The position numbers and the translations under genes are program-made. Below, in pieces: positions 51,241-59,848 of a stretch of DNA of 64,000 nt (the stretch's first letter is position 1; each line of letters starts with the position of its first letter). Source of the DNA: Micromonospora coerulea (GTDB lineage Bacteria; Actinomycetota; Actinomycetes; Mycobacteriales; Micromonosporaceae); assembly GCF_016598485.1 (NCBI RefSeq), contig NZ_JAEMUW010000001.1, positions 62,001 to 126,000 of the forward strand. The letters run 5' to 3'. A model generated the notes under the pieces. The model was not told where the DNA came from and made no database searches. It worked only from the letters and a program-made list of their open reading frames with translations.

Positions 51241-51462
51241 ATGCCGAAAAAAGACGGAGCCATTGAGATCGAGGGTCGGGTCATCGAGCCCCTGCCGAAC
51301 GCCATGTTCCGGGTGGAGCTCGCGAACGGTCACAAGGTGCTGGCTCACATCAGCGGCAAGATGCGGCAGCACTACATCCGCATCCTGCCGGAGGACCGGG
51401 TCGTCGTGGAACTCTCGCCGTACGACCTGACCCGCGGGCGCATCGTCTACCGCTACAAGTAA
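51241..51462 (+). CDS. infA: Translation initiation factor IF-1
   Basis: 73-aa OB-fold factor. [20 protein letters not shown] and [20 protein letters not shown] are canonical. ATG 51241 follows AGCGGAGGAC. First gene of the alpha-type cluster infA-rpmJ-rpsM-rpsK-rpsD-rpoA-rplQ. Confidence 0.97.
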   Translation: MPKKDGAIEIEGRVIEPLPNAMFRVELANGHKVLAHISGKMRQHYIRILPEDRVVVELSPYDLTRGRIVYRYK

Positions 51463-51555
51463 GCCTGACGGCGGCCGGGACGTCCCCGTGTCCGTCTTCG
51501 ACGTCCGGTGTCGCGCGTGGTCGCGTCGCCGGGCCAGATGGGAAGTAAGGCAACC

Positions 51556-51672
51556 GTGAAGGTCAAGCCGAGCGTCAAGAGGATCTGCAACAACTGCCGG
51601 ATTATCCGCCGGCACGGCCGGGTCATGGTCATCTGCTCCACTGACCCGCGCCACAAGCAGCGCCAGGGCTGA
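51556..51672 (+). CDS. rpmJ: 50S ribosomal protein L36
   Basis: 38-aa L36, shorter than typical ORF cut-offs. GTG 51556, sequence [20 protein letters not shown] then ..[14 protein letters not shown]. Zinc ligands C11, C14, C27 and H33 are intact. One residue longer than the usual 37 (STDP for ENP). Follows infA by 93 bp. Confidence 0.96.
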   Translation: MKVKPSVKRICNNCRIIRRHGRVMVICSTDPRHKQRQG

Positions 51673-51933
51673 ACCAGTCCCACCGGTCGTGACGGCCGGT
51701 CGGATCGGTCCCGGCCGCAGATCCAGACAGCACATCATCAGCTCGTTCCAGCCACGAGCGGTACGCAGCGCGTACTGAATCGTGGTTGACCCCCGGTCGG
51801 AGGCCGGGGCCCGCTCGGGCAGCGACCGATCCCGGTCGCCGGCGCGAATCGCGCCGGAAGGACAGGGACGGTCGGTAGCGGGGTGGGACGGGTCCACACC
51901 TCCGCCACAACATCACGAGGAGTACGCCCGCAC
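51673..51933. other. rpmJ-rpsM intergenic region
   Basis: 261 bp without a supported ORF. Contains a CCCCGG/CCGGGG hairpin (51791-51809) and a TTGACC at about 51786 without a matching -10. Confidence 0.35.
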
Positions 51934-52314
51934 ATGGCACGTCTAGCCGGCGTGGATCTCCCCCGCGACAAGCGGATGGAGATCGCGCTCACCTACATCT
52001 TCGGGGTCGGCCGTACCCGCGCCCTGGAGACGCTCGCCGCCACCGGCATCTCGCCGGACAAGCGCGCTCGGGACCTCACGGATGAGGAGCTGGTCCAGCT
52101 CCGCAGCCACATCGAGGGCAACTACAAGGTTGAAGGCGACCTGCGCCGCGAGGTCGCCGCTGACATCCGCCGCAAGGTCGAGATCGGCAGCTACGCGGGT
52201 ATCCGGCACCGCCGGGGCCTACCCGTCCGTGGCCAGCGGACCAAGACCAACGCGCGGACCCGGAAGGGCCCGAAGCGGACCGTCGCCGGCAAGAAGAAGC
52301 CCGGCAAGAAGTAA
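51934..52314 (+). CDS. rpsM: 30S ribosomal protein S13
   Basis: 126-aa S13 of the 30S head. ATG 51934 follows CACGAGGAGTACGCCC and gives [20 protein letters not shown]; ends with a Lys-rich tail ..GKKKPGKK. Upstream in-frame sequence is intergenic. Confidence 0.98.
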   Translation: MARLAGVDLPRDKRMEIALTYIFGVGRTRALETLAATGISPDKRARDLTDEELVQLRSHIEGNYKVEGDLRREVAADIRRKVEIGSYAGIRHRRGLPVRGQRTKTNARTRKGPKRTVAGKKKPGKK

Positions 52315-52332
52315 CTAGGAGCGCACAGACTT

Positions 52333-52740
52333 ATGCCACCGAAGGCTCGTGCCGGAGCCGCCGTCAAGAAGGTCCGGCGCAAGGAACGCAAGAACGTCGC
52401 CCACGGGCAGGCGCACATCAAGAGCACCTTCAACAACACCATCGTGTCCATCACGGACCCGACCGGTGCGGTCATCTCCTGGGCCTCCTCCGGCCAGGTG
52501 GGCTTCAAGGGCTCCCGCAAGTCGACTCCGTTCGCCGCTCAGCTGGCCGCCGAGGCCGCCGCGCGTCGGGCGATGGAGCACGGCATGCGCAAGGTCGACG
52601 TGTTCGTCAAGGGCCCCGGCTCCGGCCGGGAGACCGCCATCCGTTCGCTGCAGGCCGCCGGGCTGGAGGTCGGGCAGATCTCCGACGTCACCCCACAGCC
52701 GCACAACGGATGCCGTCCGCCGAAGCGTCGCCGGGTCTGA
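52333..52740 (+). CDS. rpsK: 30S ribosomal protein S11
   Basis: 135-aa S11 of the platform. [20 protein letters not shown] and the C-terminal [15 protein letters not shown] are canonical. 18 bp after rpsM. Confidence 0.98.
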   Translation: MPPKARAGAAVKKVRRKERKNVAHGQAHIKSTFNNTIVSITDPTGAVISWASSGQVGFKGSRKSTPFAAQLAAEAAARRAMEHGMRKVDVFVKGPGSGRETAIRSLQAAGLEVGQISDVTPQPHNGCRPPKRRRV

Positions 52741-52753
52741 GAGGTAGAGAGAG

Positions 52754-53380
52754 ATGGCTCGTTACACCGGTGCTGACTGCCGCCGTTGCCGGCGGGAGAA
52801 GATGAAGCTGTTCCTCAAGGGCAGCAAGTGCGATGGCCCGAAGTGCCCGTTCGAGTCCCGGCCGTTCCCGCCCGGACAGCACGGCCGCGGCCGCACCAAG
52901 GAGACGGAGTACCTGCTCCAGCTCCGTGAGAAGCAGAAGGCCCGCCGTGTCTACGGCGTGCTGGAGAAGCAGTTCCGCGGTTACTACGAAGAGGCCGTGG
53001 GCAAGCAGGCCAAGACCGGTGAGGTCCTCCTGCAGATCCTCGAGTCGCGGATCGACAACGTGGTCTACCGGGCCGGCTACGCCAGTTCCCGGGACCAGGC
53101 ACGCCAGCTGGTCAAGCACGGCCACTTCACCGTGAACGGCAAGAAGGTCGACATCCCGTCGTACCGCGTCAAGGAGCACGACATCATCGAGGTCCGGGGC
53201 AAGAGCAAGGAGCTCACCCCGTTCGTGGTGGCGCAGGCGCAGGCCGGTTCGCGGTCGGTGCCGGCCTGGCTGGAGGCTATCCCCAGCCAGATGAAGATCC
53301 TTGTGCACTCGCTCCCGGCCCGTCAGGTGATCGACACCCAGGTCCAGGAGCAGCTGATCGTCGAGCTCTACTCCAAGTAA
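52754..53380 (+). CDS. rpsD: 30S ribosomal protein S4
   Basis: 208-aa S4, a primary 16S-binding protein. It is the zinc-containing form with C9, C12, C26 and C31 (CRRC ... CDGPKC). S4 domain RQLVKHGHFTVNGKKVDIPS. A 13-bp hairpin follows before rpoA. Confidence 0.97.
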   Translation: MARYTGADCRRCRREKMKLFLKGSKCDGPKCPFESRPFPPGQHGRGRTKETEYLLQLREKQKARRVYGVLEKQFRGYYEEAVGKQAKTGEVLLQILESRIDNVVYRAGYASSRDQARQLVKHGHFTVNGKKVDIPSYRVKEHDIIEVRGKSKELTPFVVAQAQAGSRSVPAWLEAIPSQMKILVHSLPARQVIDTQVQEQLIVELYSK

Positions 53381-53390
53381 TGGCTCGTTG

Positions 53391-53420
53391 CGGTGGCCCG
53401 CCCCCCGGGGCGGGCCACCG
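53391..53420 (+). terminator. Hairpin between rpsD and rpoA
   Basis: 13-bp stem CGGTGGCCCGCCC / GGGCGGGCCACCG, loop CCCG, 56 bases before rpoA, followed by GAACAGTTTGTG. It could tune rpoA relative to the ribosomal genes. Confidence 0.7.
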
Positions 53421-53476
53421 GAACAGTTTGTGTCGTGGGCGTCAAATAGCGGGCGTCCCGGAAGAGAAGAGAAGAA

Positions 53477-54499
53477 ATGCTCATCAGCCAGCGACCGTCT
53501 CTCTCCGAAGAGTCGATCAACGAGACCCGCTCCCGGTTCACCATCGAGCCGCTGGAGCCGGGCTTCGGCTACACCCTGGGCAACTCGCTGCGGCGCACGC
53601 TGCTGTCGTCCATCCCGGGTGCGGCGGTCACCTCGATCAAGATCGACGGTGTCCTGCACGAGTTCACCACCATCCCCGGTGTCAAGGAGGACGTGGTCGA
53701 GCTCGTCATGAACATCAAGGAGCTGTGCGTCAGCTCCGAGCACGACGAGCCGGTCAGCATGTACCTGCGCAAGCAGGGCCCGGGCGACGTGACCGCGGGC
53801 GACATCCAGCCCCCGGCCGGTGTCTCGGTGCACAACCCGGACCTGAAGCTCGCCACCCTGAACGGCAAGGGCCGGCTCGACATGGAGCTGACCGTCGAGC
53901 GGGGTCGTGGCTACGTCACGGCGGCGCAGAACAAGCAGGCCGGCGCCGAGATCGGCCGGATCCCGGTCGACTCGATCTACTCGCCGGTGCTCAAGGTGAC
54001 GTACCGCGTCGAGGCGACCCGGGTCGAGCAGCGGACCGACTTCGACCGGCTGATCATCGACGTCGAGACCAAGCCGTCGATGGGCCCGCGTACCGCGCTG
54101 GCCTCCGCCGGCTCGACGCTGGTGGAGCTCTTCGGGCTGGCCCGGGAGCTGGACGAGACCGCCGAGGGCATCGACATCGGGCCGTCCCCGCAGGACGCCC
54201 AGCTGGCGGCGGACCTCGCTCTGCCGATCGAGGAGCTGGACCTCACCGTCCGCTCCTACAACTGCCTCAAGCGCGAGGGCATCAACTCCGTTGGTGAGCT
54301 CATCGGGCGTACCGAGGCCGACCTCCTCGACATCCGGAATTTCGGTCAGAAGTCGATCGACGAGGTCAAGATGAAGCTCGCCGGGATGGGTCTCGGGCTG
54401 AAGGACTCGGCTCCGAACTTCGACCCGGCGCACGTCGTGGACGCCTTCGGCGAGGCCGACTACGACACCGACGACTACCGCGAGACCGAGCAGCTCTAG
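53477..54499 (+). CDS. rpoA: DNA-directed RNA polymerase subunit alpha
   Basis: 340-aa alpha subunit. ATG 53477 follows GGAAGAGAAGAGAAGAA. The N-terminal dimerisation domain contains [20 protein letters not shown]; the C-terminal domain (about 255-320) contains [20 protein letters not shown] with the UP-element-binding Arg, and an acidic tail ends ..YRETEQL. Confidence 0.98.
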   Translation: MLISQRPSLSEESINETRSRFTIEPLEPGFGYTLGNSLRRTLLSSIPGAAVTSIKIDGVLHEFTTIPGVKEDVVELVMNIKELCVSSEHDEPVSMYLRKQGPGDVTAGDIQPPAGVSVHNPDLKLATLNGKGRLDMELTVERGRGYVTAAQNKQAGAEIGRIPVDSIYSPVLKVTYRVEATRVEQRTDFDRLIIDVETKPSMGPRTALASAGSTLVELFGLARELDETAEGIDIGPSPQDAQLAADLALPIEELDLTVRSYNCLKREGINSVGELIGRTEADLLDIRNFGQKSIDEVKMKLAGMGLGLKDSAPNFDPAHVVDAFGEADYDTDDYRETEQL

Positions 54500-54533
54500 T
54501 CCGCGCTGCCGCCACACCTGAGGAGCACCAAGC

Positions 54534-55091
54534 ATGCCCACGCCCACCAAGGGCCCCCGCCTCGGCGGCAGCCCCGCGCACGAGCGGCTGATGCTGGCCA
54601 ACCTGGCCACCGCGCTGTTCCAGCACGGCAAGATCCAGACCACCGAGACGAAGGCCCGGCGGCTGCGTCCGCTGGCCGAGCAGCTCATCACCAAGGCCAA
54701 GCGCGGCGACCTCGCCGCGCGGCGGCGGGTGGCGGGCGTCGTCAAGGACAAGGACGTGGTCTACGCCCTGTTCGACCAGATCGCGCCCCGGTACACCAAC
54801 CGCAACGGTGGCTACACCCGGATCGTGAAGACCGGTCCGCGCAAGGGTGACAACGCTCCGATGGCGATCATCGAGCTGGTCGAGGAGCTTCAGGTCGCCG
54901 AGCCCAAGGCGAACAAGAAGACCGCCGCTCGCAAGGCCGCCCAGCAGGACAAGGTCGAGGCGCTCGCCCCGGCCGAGGAGACCCCGGAGTCGACCCCGGT
55001 CGACCAGGACTCCGAGGCGCCGGTGTCGGCGTCCGGCGACACCGACGCCGCCCGCGAGGACAGCGACGAGGCCAACGAGAACAAGGCCTGA
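54534..55091 (+). CDS. rplQ: 50S ribosomal protein L17
   Basis: 185-aa L17. The core [20 protein letters not shown] to about residue 122 is standard. A 60-residue acidic Ala/Glu/Asp/Thr-rich tail ends ..[10 protein letters not shown], longer than in most bacteria. Last gene of the alpha cluster; terminator follows. Confidence 0.97.
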   Translation: MPTPTKGPRLGGSPAHERLMLANLATALFQHGKIQTTETKARRLRPLAEQLITKAKRGDLAARRRVAGVVKDKDVVYALFDQIAPRYTNRNGGYTRIVKTGPRKGDNAPMAIIELVEELQVAEPKANKKTAARKAAQQDKVEALAPAEETPESTPVDQDSEAPVSASGDTDAAREDSDEANENKA

Positions 55092-55104
55092 GCACAGGCA
55101 CCAT

Positions 55105-55145
55105 CGTCGGGCCCGGTATCCCTTCCTGGGGTGCCGGGCCCGACG
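55105..55145 (+). terminator. Terminator after rplQ
   Basis: 12-bp stem CGTCGGGCCCGG / CCGGGCCCGACG with an inner CCC/GGG pair; 14 bases after the stop and just before truA. Confidence 0.8.
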
Positions 55146-55165
55146 CCGTGAACGGGAGGTACTAG

Positions 55166-55999
55166 GTGGACGAGCCCACCCGGCTGCGGCTGGACGTCTC
55201 GTACGACGGCACCGACTTCTCCGGCTGGGCCGCCCAGCCGACCCGGCGCACCGTCGCCGGGGTGCTGGTCGAGGCGCTGGACCTGGTCCTCGGGGCGGGC
55301 ACGGCGACCGGGCTGACCGTCGCCGGCCGGACCGACGCCGGGGTGCACGCCACCGGCCAGGTCTGCCACCTCGATCTGCCCGCCGCCGTGTGGCGGGAGC
55401 ACGACGGTCGGCTGCTGCGCCGGCTGGCCCGGCTGCTCCCCGCCGACGTGCGGGTCCGCGCGATGACCGAGGTGCCGGCGGACTTCGACGCCCGCTTCTC
55501 GGCGACCTTCCGCCGGTACGAGTACCGGGTGACCGACGCCCCGTGGGGCGCCGAGCCGCTGCGCCGGCGGGACACCCTGGCCTGGCCCAAGCCGCTGGAC
55601 CTGGCCGCGCTGAACGCCGCGGCGGCCGGGCTGGTGGGTGAGCACGACTTCGCCGCGTACTGCCGGCGGAAGGAGAACGCCACCACGCTGCGCGAGGTGA
55701 CCCGGCTGGACTGGCGGCGGGACCCGGACGGGATCCTGGTCGCCACCGTGCAGGCCGACGCGTTCTGCCAGGCGATGGTGCGCAGTCTGGTCGGCGCGAT
55801 GCTGGTGGCCGGGGACGGCCGACGGCCGGTGGAGTGGCCGGCCAGCCTGCTGAGCCGCCGGGAACGGTCCAGTGCGGTGACGGTGGCCGCCGCGCACGGA
55901 CTGACCCTGGTCGCGGTCGGCTATCCCGACGACGCGGCCGAGTACGCCCGCCGCGCCGACCTGACCCGCCGGCTCCGGGTGCCGGTGGTCGAGGGCTGA
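55166..55999 (+). CDS. truA: tRNA pseudouridine synthase A
   Basis: 277-aa enzyme converting U38-40 in tRNA anticodon arms. GTG 55166 follows GGGAGGTACTAG. RLDVSYDGTDFSGWAAQPT and the catalytic Asp in AGRTDAGVHA are canonical, as is EHDFAAYCRRKE. Placed after rplQ as in most actinobacteria. Confidence 0.96.
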   Translation: MDEPTRLRLDVSYDGTDFSGWAAQPTRRTVAGVLVEALDLVLGAGTATGLTVAGRTDAGVHATGQVCHLDLPAAVWREHDGRLLRRLARLLPADVRVRAMTEVPADFDARFSATFRRYEYRVTDAPWGAEPLRRRDTLAWPKPLDLAALNAAAAGLVGEHDFAAYCRRKENATTLREVTRLDWRRDPDGILVATVQADAFCQAMVRSLVGAMLVAGDGRRPVEWPASLLSRRERSSAVTVAAAHGLTLVAVGYPDDAAEYARRADLTRRLRVPVVEG

Positions 56000-56020
56000 C
56001 CCCTTCCGGCAGCTCGCGGC

Positions 56021-56046
56021 CCGGTACCGGCCTGGCCCGGTACCGG
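56021..56046. terminator. Palindromic double repeat between convergent genes
   Basis: The self-complementary CCGGTACCGG occurs twice (56021-56030 and 56037-56046) 6 bases apart, as part of a 13-bp direct repeat GGCCCGGTACCGG; it can fold as a 10-bp hairpin on either strand. A second hairpin CGACCCGCC/GGCGGGTCG lies at 56094-56125. Together they can end truA and the converging minus-strand gene. Confidence 0.5.
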
Positions 56047-56137
56047 TCGCGCCGGTTGCCGCCGGTCGCCGCCGGACAGGGAACGACCCGCCACCCCGGT
56101 CGCGTGAGCGAGGAGCGGCGGGTCGCCGGGAAGTCGG

Positions 56138-57349
56138 TCAGTTCCCGGGCAGTTCCTGGCTGCCGCCCTGGCTGGCGGTGCCGTCCGCCGGGGCGTCGGT
56201 GGGCTGGCTGGCCACGCCGGCGTTCGCCCGTCGCTCCAGCACCCCGCGGTTGAGGTGGACCTCGATCAGGTCGTACAGGATGTCCCGGACCTTGGCGTCG
56301 TTGGCGCTGATCCGCTCCCCGTTGGCCCGGGTCACCACGCAGTACGCCAGGTAGTGGCCGCGAACCTGCCAGCCGACCCGGGCGGCGGCCTGGGCCACCG
56401 CCTCGGTGTCGTCACCGGCCGCCATGCCGCGGAGGCGGCCCTGCCGCTCGTCGAGCATCTGCCGGATCCGGTCCCGGGCCCGCTGGGCGCTGGCCAGGTC
56501 GGTCAGGTTGAACAGCCCGGCGGTGAGCAGGTAATCGCCGTCGGGGGAACGGAGGGTGGCCCGGACCACCTGGTTGCAGCCGAGCCGCACCAGCAGGTCG
56601 GCGATCTCACCGGTGGCCGCGATCGCGCAACTGCCACTGGAGTGCGTCTTGAGCACCTGGTAGGCCGGCTGCCCGTCGGTGACCACCACGGACTTGCCGG
56701 GGAAGACCTCCTTGACGGTCAGCGCCAACTGGTCGGTGTCCCGGGAGTTGAGGTCGGTCCCGTCCGGCGCGGCCGACTGCTCCGCCACGGTCTGACCGGT
56801 GGGAGCGGCCCCCTGCGGCGTGGCGGTCCGGTCCTGGAGCACGGCCGCGGCGGCCAGCCCGCAGAGGGCGAGCAGGACCAGGACGGCGGCACCGCCGATC
56901 AGCACCTGCCAGGCCCGTCCGCCGCGACGGTCGCGGTCGGCGCGCCGGGGCCGGGACAGGCCCGGCGGCTCGCCCGCGACGTAGACCTGGCTGCGGGGCG
57001 CCGAGGTGGGAATGCCGGACTCGGTCGCCGGCGCGGGTGGCCCGGCCGTGGGCACGGGCTGCGGCACCGGGATGGTGGGCCGGGGCGTGGCCGGGTCGAC
57101 CGAGGGTCGGGCCGGGCTCGGGGCCGCCTCCGCCGCCGGCCGGGTGGGTCGGGCCGGGGCCGGGGCCGCCTCGGCGGCCGGCCGGGTCGGTCGGACCGGC
57201 CGGGCGGGCGGAGGCAGCGACGGCGTGGGGAAGCGGGACCGGGAGGGACCTGTGTGCGGAGGCGCACCGGCGCCGAGCACCGACAGGTCGGACCCGGACT
57301 CCGGGTACTCCAGGAAGGCGTCCTCATCGGACTCGTACCGATACACCAT
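56138..57349 (-). CDS. Single-pass membrane protein with extracytoplasmic domain, unknown function
   Basis: 403-aa protein. The start MVYRYESDEDAFLEYPESGS is chosen because a -10-like TACTGT (57357-57362, minus strand) lies 7 bases before its ATG and the upstream extension looks noncoding. N-terminal 140 residues are Pro/Ala/Thr-rich with repeated AEAAPAPARPTRP units; then a basic stretch and one membrane helix (QVLIGGAAVLVLLALCGLAA); the remaining 200 residues are a soluble domain with two Cys (SGSCAIAATGE, LGCNQV). No family recognised. Divergent from the methyltransferase gene. Confidence 0.7.
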   Translation of the reverse strand: MVYRYESDEDAFLEYPESGSDLSVLGAGAPPHTGPSRSRFPTPSLPPPARPVRPTRPAAEAAPAPARPTRPAAEAAPSPARPSVDPATPRPTIPVPQPVPTAGPPAPATESGIPTSAPRSQVYVAGEPPGLSRPRRADRDRRGGRAWQVLIGGAAVLVLLALCGLAAAAVLQDRTATPQGAAPTGQTVAEQSAAPDGTDLNSRDTDQLALTVKEVFPGKSVVVTDGQPAYQVLKTHSSGSCAIAATGEIADLLVRLGCNQVVRATLRSPDGDYLLTAGLFNLTDLASAQRARDRIRQMLDERQGRLRGMAAGDDTEAVAQAAARVGWQVRGHYLAYCVVTRANGERISANDAKVRDILYDLIEVHLNRGVLERRANAGVASQPTDAPADGTASQGGSQELPGN

Positions 57350-57356
57350 GTGGCCC

Positions 57357-57362
57357 ACAGTA
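57357..57362 (-). promoter_or_regulatory. -10 element of leaderless minus-strand gene
   Basis: TACTGT on the minus strand, 7 bases before ATG 57349. Confidence 0.4.
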
Positions 57363-57437
57363 GGGCCGGTTGTCCCTTTAGGGGGTAATATTGGGAAATT
57401 CCGGCGTACGTGGCGTGGGTTGCTGTTCGTCACTCCG

Positions 57438-57469
57438 TTGACGGGCCGCCCCCGGGCCGGTGCGACAAT
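57438..57469 (+). promoter_or_regulatory. Promoter of the methyltransferase gene
   Basis: TTGACG (57438-57443) and GACAAT (57464-57469), spacer 20 bp, 7 bases before GTG 57477; predicted leaderless. Confidence 0.4.
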
Positions 57470-57476
57470 GCCGGAC

Positions 57477-58082
57477 GTGACCGGCGACCACTACTTCACC
57501 GCTGAACCAACGACCGCCGCCCAGCCGCGCGAGGTCCAGTTCTCCGCCGCCGGGCGCGACTTCACCCTCGCCTCGGCCAGTGGGGTCTTCTCCGCCAACC
57601 GACTCGACCCCGGCACCGCGGTACTGCTGCGCAAGGCCGAGCTGCCGGCCGGCGAGGTCACCGGCCCGCTGCTCGACATCGGCTGCGGATTCGGCCCGAT
57701 CACCTGCGTACTGGCCACCATCGCGCCGTCCGCCACCGTCTGGGCGGTCGACGTCAACGGGCGGGCCCGCGAGCTGGCCGCCGCCAACGCCGAGCGGGTC
57801 GGCGCCGCCGAACGGGTCCGGGTCGTCGCGCCGGACGACGTGCCGGCGGACGTCACGTTCGCGCAGATCTGGTCCAACCCGCCGATCCACATCGGCAAGG
57901 CCGAGCTGCACGACCTGCTGCGCCGCTGGCTGCCCCGGCTCGCCCCGGACGGGGTCGCCTGGCTGGTCGTCGCGCGGCACCTCGGCGGCGACTCGCTGCA
58001 CCGCTGGCTCGTCGACGAGGGCTGGCAGGTGGAGCGGCACGCCAGCCAGAAGGGCTACCGGGTGCTGCGGGTCACCCGGTAA
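57477..58082 (+). CDS. SAM-dependent methyltransferase (RsmC/RlmG-like)
   Basis: 201-aa class I methyltransferase. SAM-binding motif LLDIGCGFGPITCVLA and the catalytic NPPIHIG motif match the RsmC/RlmG small-domain family that makes m2G in rRNA. GTG 57477 is preferred because the -10-like GACAAT ends 7 bases before it; ATG 57468 would give three more residues but overlaps that hexamer. It lacks the extra N-terminal domain of E. coli RsmC, as is usual in actinobacteria. The exact RNA target is inferred. Confidence 0.83.
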   Translation: MTGDHYFTAEPTTAAQPREVQFSAAGRDFTLASASGVFSANRLDPGTAVLLRKAELPAGEVTGPLLDIGCGFGPITCVLATIAPSATVWAVDVNGRARELAAANAERVGAAERVRVVAPDDVPADVTFAQIWSNPPIHIGKAELHDLLRRWLPRLAPDGVAWLVVARHLGGDSLHRWLVDEGWQVERHASQKGYRVLRVTR

Positions 58083-58111
58083 TCAAGTGTCGCCCGCCCC
58101 GGTCCCTCGGG

Positions 58112-58117
58112 CAGGAT
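58112..58117 (+). promoter_or_regulatory. -10-like element before the ABC-F gene
   Basis: CAGGAT, 6 bases before GTG 58124; alternatively its AGGA could act as a ribosome site. Confidence 0.35.
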
Positions 58118-58123
58118 GCCGGC

Positions 58124-59803
58124 GTGGGATACGTGGACGTGGCAGCCGTCGGGTACATCCTCCCGGACGGCCGGGAGCTCTTCGCCGACGTGTCGTTCCG
58201 GGTGGGCGAGGGCACCAAGGTGGCCCTGGTCGGGCCGAACGGCGCCGGTAAGACCACCCTGCTGCGAATGGTCGCCGGTGACCTGCCGGTGAAGGCCGGT
58301 GCGGTCGCCCGGGCCGGTGGCCTCGGGGTGATGCGGCAGTTCATCGGCATGATCGGGGACGACTCCACGCTCGCCGACCTGGCGCTGTCGCTCGCCCCGC
58401 CGGCGCTGCGCGACGCCGGCCGGCGGCTGGTCGCCACCGAGGCGGCCATGCGGGACGCCGAGGTCCGCGGCAAGTACAGCACCGCCGCCGGCAAGGCCCA
58501 GCTCGCGTACGCGGACGCGCTCGCCGCGTGGGGTGAGGTCGGCGGGTACGACGCCGAGGTGCTCTTCGACACCGTCGCCACCATCGTGCTCGACCTGCCG
58601 TGGGACGCCGCCCGGGACCGTCCGGTGCGGACCCTCTCCGGTGGCCAGCAGAAACGCTTCGCCCTGGAACTGCTGCTCCGCGGCACCGACGAGGTGCTGC
58701 TGCTCGACGAGCCGGACAACTTCCTCGACGTGCCCGGCAAGCGCTGGCTGGAGGCCCGGCTGCGCGAGTCCGGCAAGTCGGTGCTCTACGTCTCGCACGA
58801 CCGGGAGCTGCTGGCGCAGACCGCCGACCGGGTCGTCGCCGTCGAGGGCGGCAGCGCCTGGATCCACCCGGGCGGGTTCGCCAGCTGGCACGCCGCGCGG
58901 GTGGCCCGGCACGCCCGCCTCGACGAGCTGCGCCGCCGCTGGGACGAGGAACACCAGAAGCTGCGCGAGCTGGTGCTGATGTACAAGCAGAAGGCCGCGT
59001 ACAACGACGGGATGGCCTCGCGGTACCAGGCCGCGCAGACCCGGTTGCGCAAGTTCGAGGAGGCCGGGCCGCCGCCCGTACCGCCGAAGGACCAGGACAT
59101 CCGGATGCGCCTGACCGGCGGGCGGACCGGCAAGCGCGCGGTGGTCGCCGAGCAGCTTGAGCTCGACGGCCTGACCTACCCCTTCGACCTGGAGATCTGG
59201 TACGGCGACCGGGTCGCCGTGCTCGGCGCGAACGGTACGGGGAAGTCCCACTTCCTCCGCCTGCTGGCCCGCGGCGGCACCGACCCCGAGCCGGCCAACA
59301 CCCCGGTGGACGGGGCCGGCGCGCTCGCGCCCGTCGTCCACGACGGCGTGGTACGGCTCGGCGCCCGGGTCCGGCCCGGCCACTTCTCGCAGACCCACGA
59401 CCGGCCCGAGCTGATGGCGAAGACCCTGGTCGAGATCCTGTGGCGGGGCGACGAACACCGGGCCGGGATGGATCGACACGCGGCGATGGCGGCGCTCAGC
59501 AGGTACGAGCTGGCCGGCCAGGGCGACCAGCGGTTCGGCACCCTCTCCGGCGGGCAGCAGGCGCGCTTCCTGGTGCTGCTGCTGGAGCTGTCCGGGGCGA
59601 CCCTGCTGCTGCTCGACGAGCCGACGGACAACCTCGACCTGGCCTCCGCCGAGGCGTTGGAGGCTGGGCTGACCGCCTTCGCGGGGACGGTGATCGCGGT
59701 CACCCACGATCGCTGGTTCACCCGCTCCTTCGACCGGTTCGTGCTGTTCGGGAGCGACGGTGAGGTGGTGGAGACGCCGGAGCCGGTGTGGGACGTGGGG
59801 TGA
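58124..59803 (+). CDS. ABC-F family ATPase
   Basis: 559-aa cytoplasmic protein with two ATPase domains and no membrane segment. Domain 1: Walker A GPNGAGKTT (37-45), LSGGQQKRFALELLL, and Walker B ending DEPDNFLD where most ABC-F proteins have DEPTNHLD. A helical linker of about 80 residues (RRRWDEEHQKLRELVLMYKQ..) follows. Domain 2: Walker A GANGTGKSH (368-376), with His in place of the usual final Ser/Thr, LSGGQQARFLVLLLE and DEPTDNLD. ABC-F proteins act on ribosomes, in ribosome protection or translation control; this variant's role is unknown. Confidence 0.87.
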   Translation: MGYVDVAAVGYILPDGRELFADVSFRVGEGTKVALVGPNGAGKTTLLRMVAGDLPVKAGAVARAGGLGVMRQFIGMIGDDSTLADLALSLAPPALRDAGRRLVATEAAMRDAEVRGKYSTAAGKAQLAYADALAAWGEVGGYDAEVLFDTVATIVLDLPWDAARDRPVRTLSGGQQKRFALELLLRGTDEVLLLDEPDNFLDVPGKRWLEARLRESGKSVLYVSHDRELLAQTADRVVAVEGGSAWIHPGGFASWHAARVARHARLDELRRRWDEEHQKLRELVLMYKQKAAYNDGMASRYQAAQTRLRKFEEAGPPPVPPKDQDIRMRLTGGRTGKRAVVAEQLELDGLTYPFDLEIWYGDRVAVLGANGTGKSHFLRLLARGGTDPEPANTPVDGAGALAPVVHDGVVRLGARVRPGHFSQTHDRPELMAKTLVEILWRGDEHRAGMDRHAAMAALSRYELAGQGDQRFGTLSGGQQARFLVLLLELSGATLLLLDEPTDNLDLASAEALEAGLTAFAGTVIAVTHDRWFTRSFDRFVLFGSDGEVVETPEPVWDVG

Positions 59804-59835
59804 CGGCTCCCCGGACCGGCCGTCCCCGGCCGGCA

Positions 59836-59841
59836 TAGGGT
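59836..59841 (+). promoter_or_regulatory. -10 element of leaderless aldo/keto reductase gene
   Basis: TAGGGT, then 7 bases, then GTG 59849. Confidence 0.5.
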
Positions 59842-59848
59842 GGATCTC

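Noticed and set aside
50310..51305. Minus-strand frame opposite the DUF1707 gene and the infA promoter
   Set aside because: Arg/Pro-rich shadow translation of GC-rich DNA.
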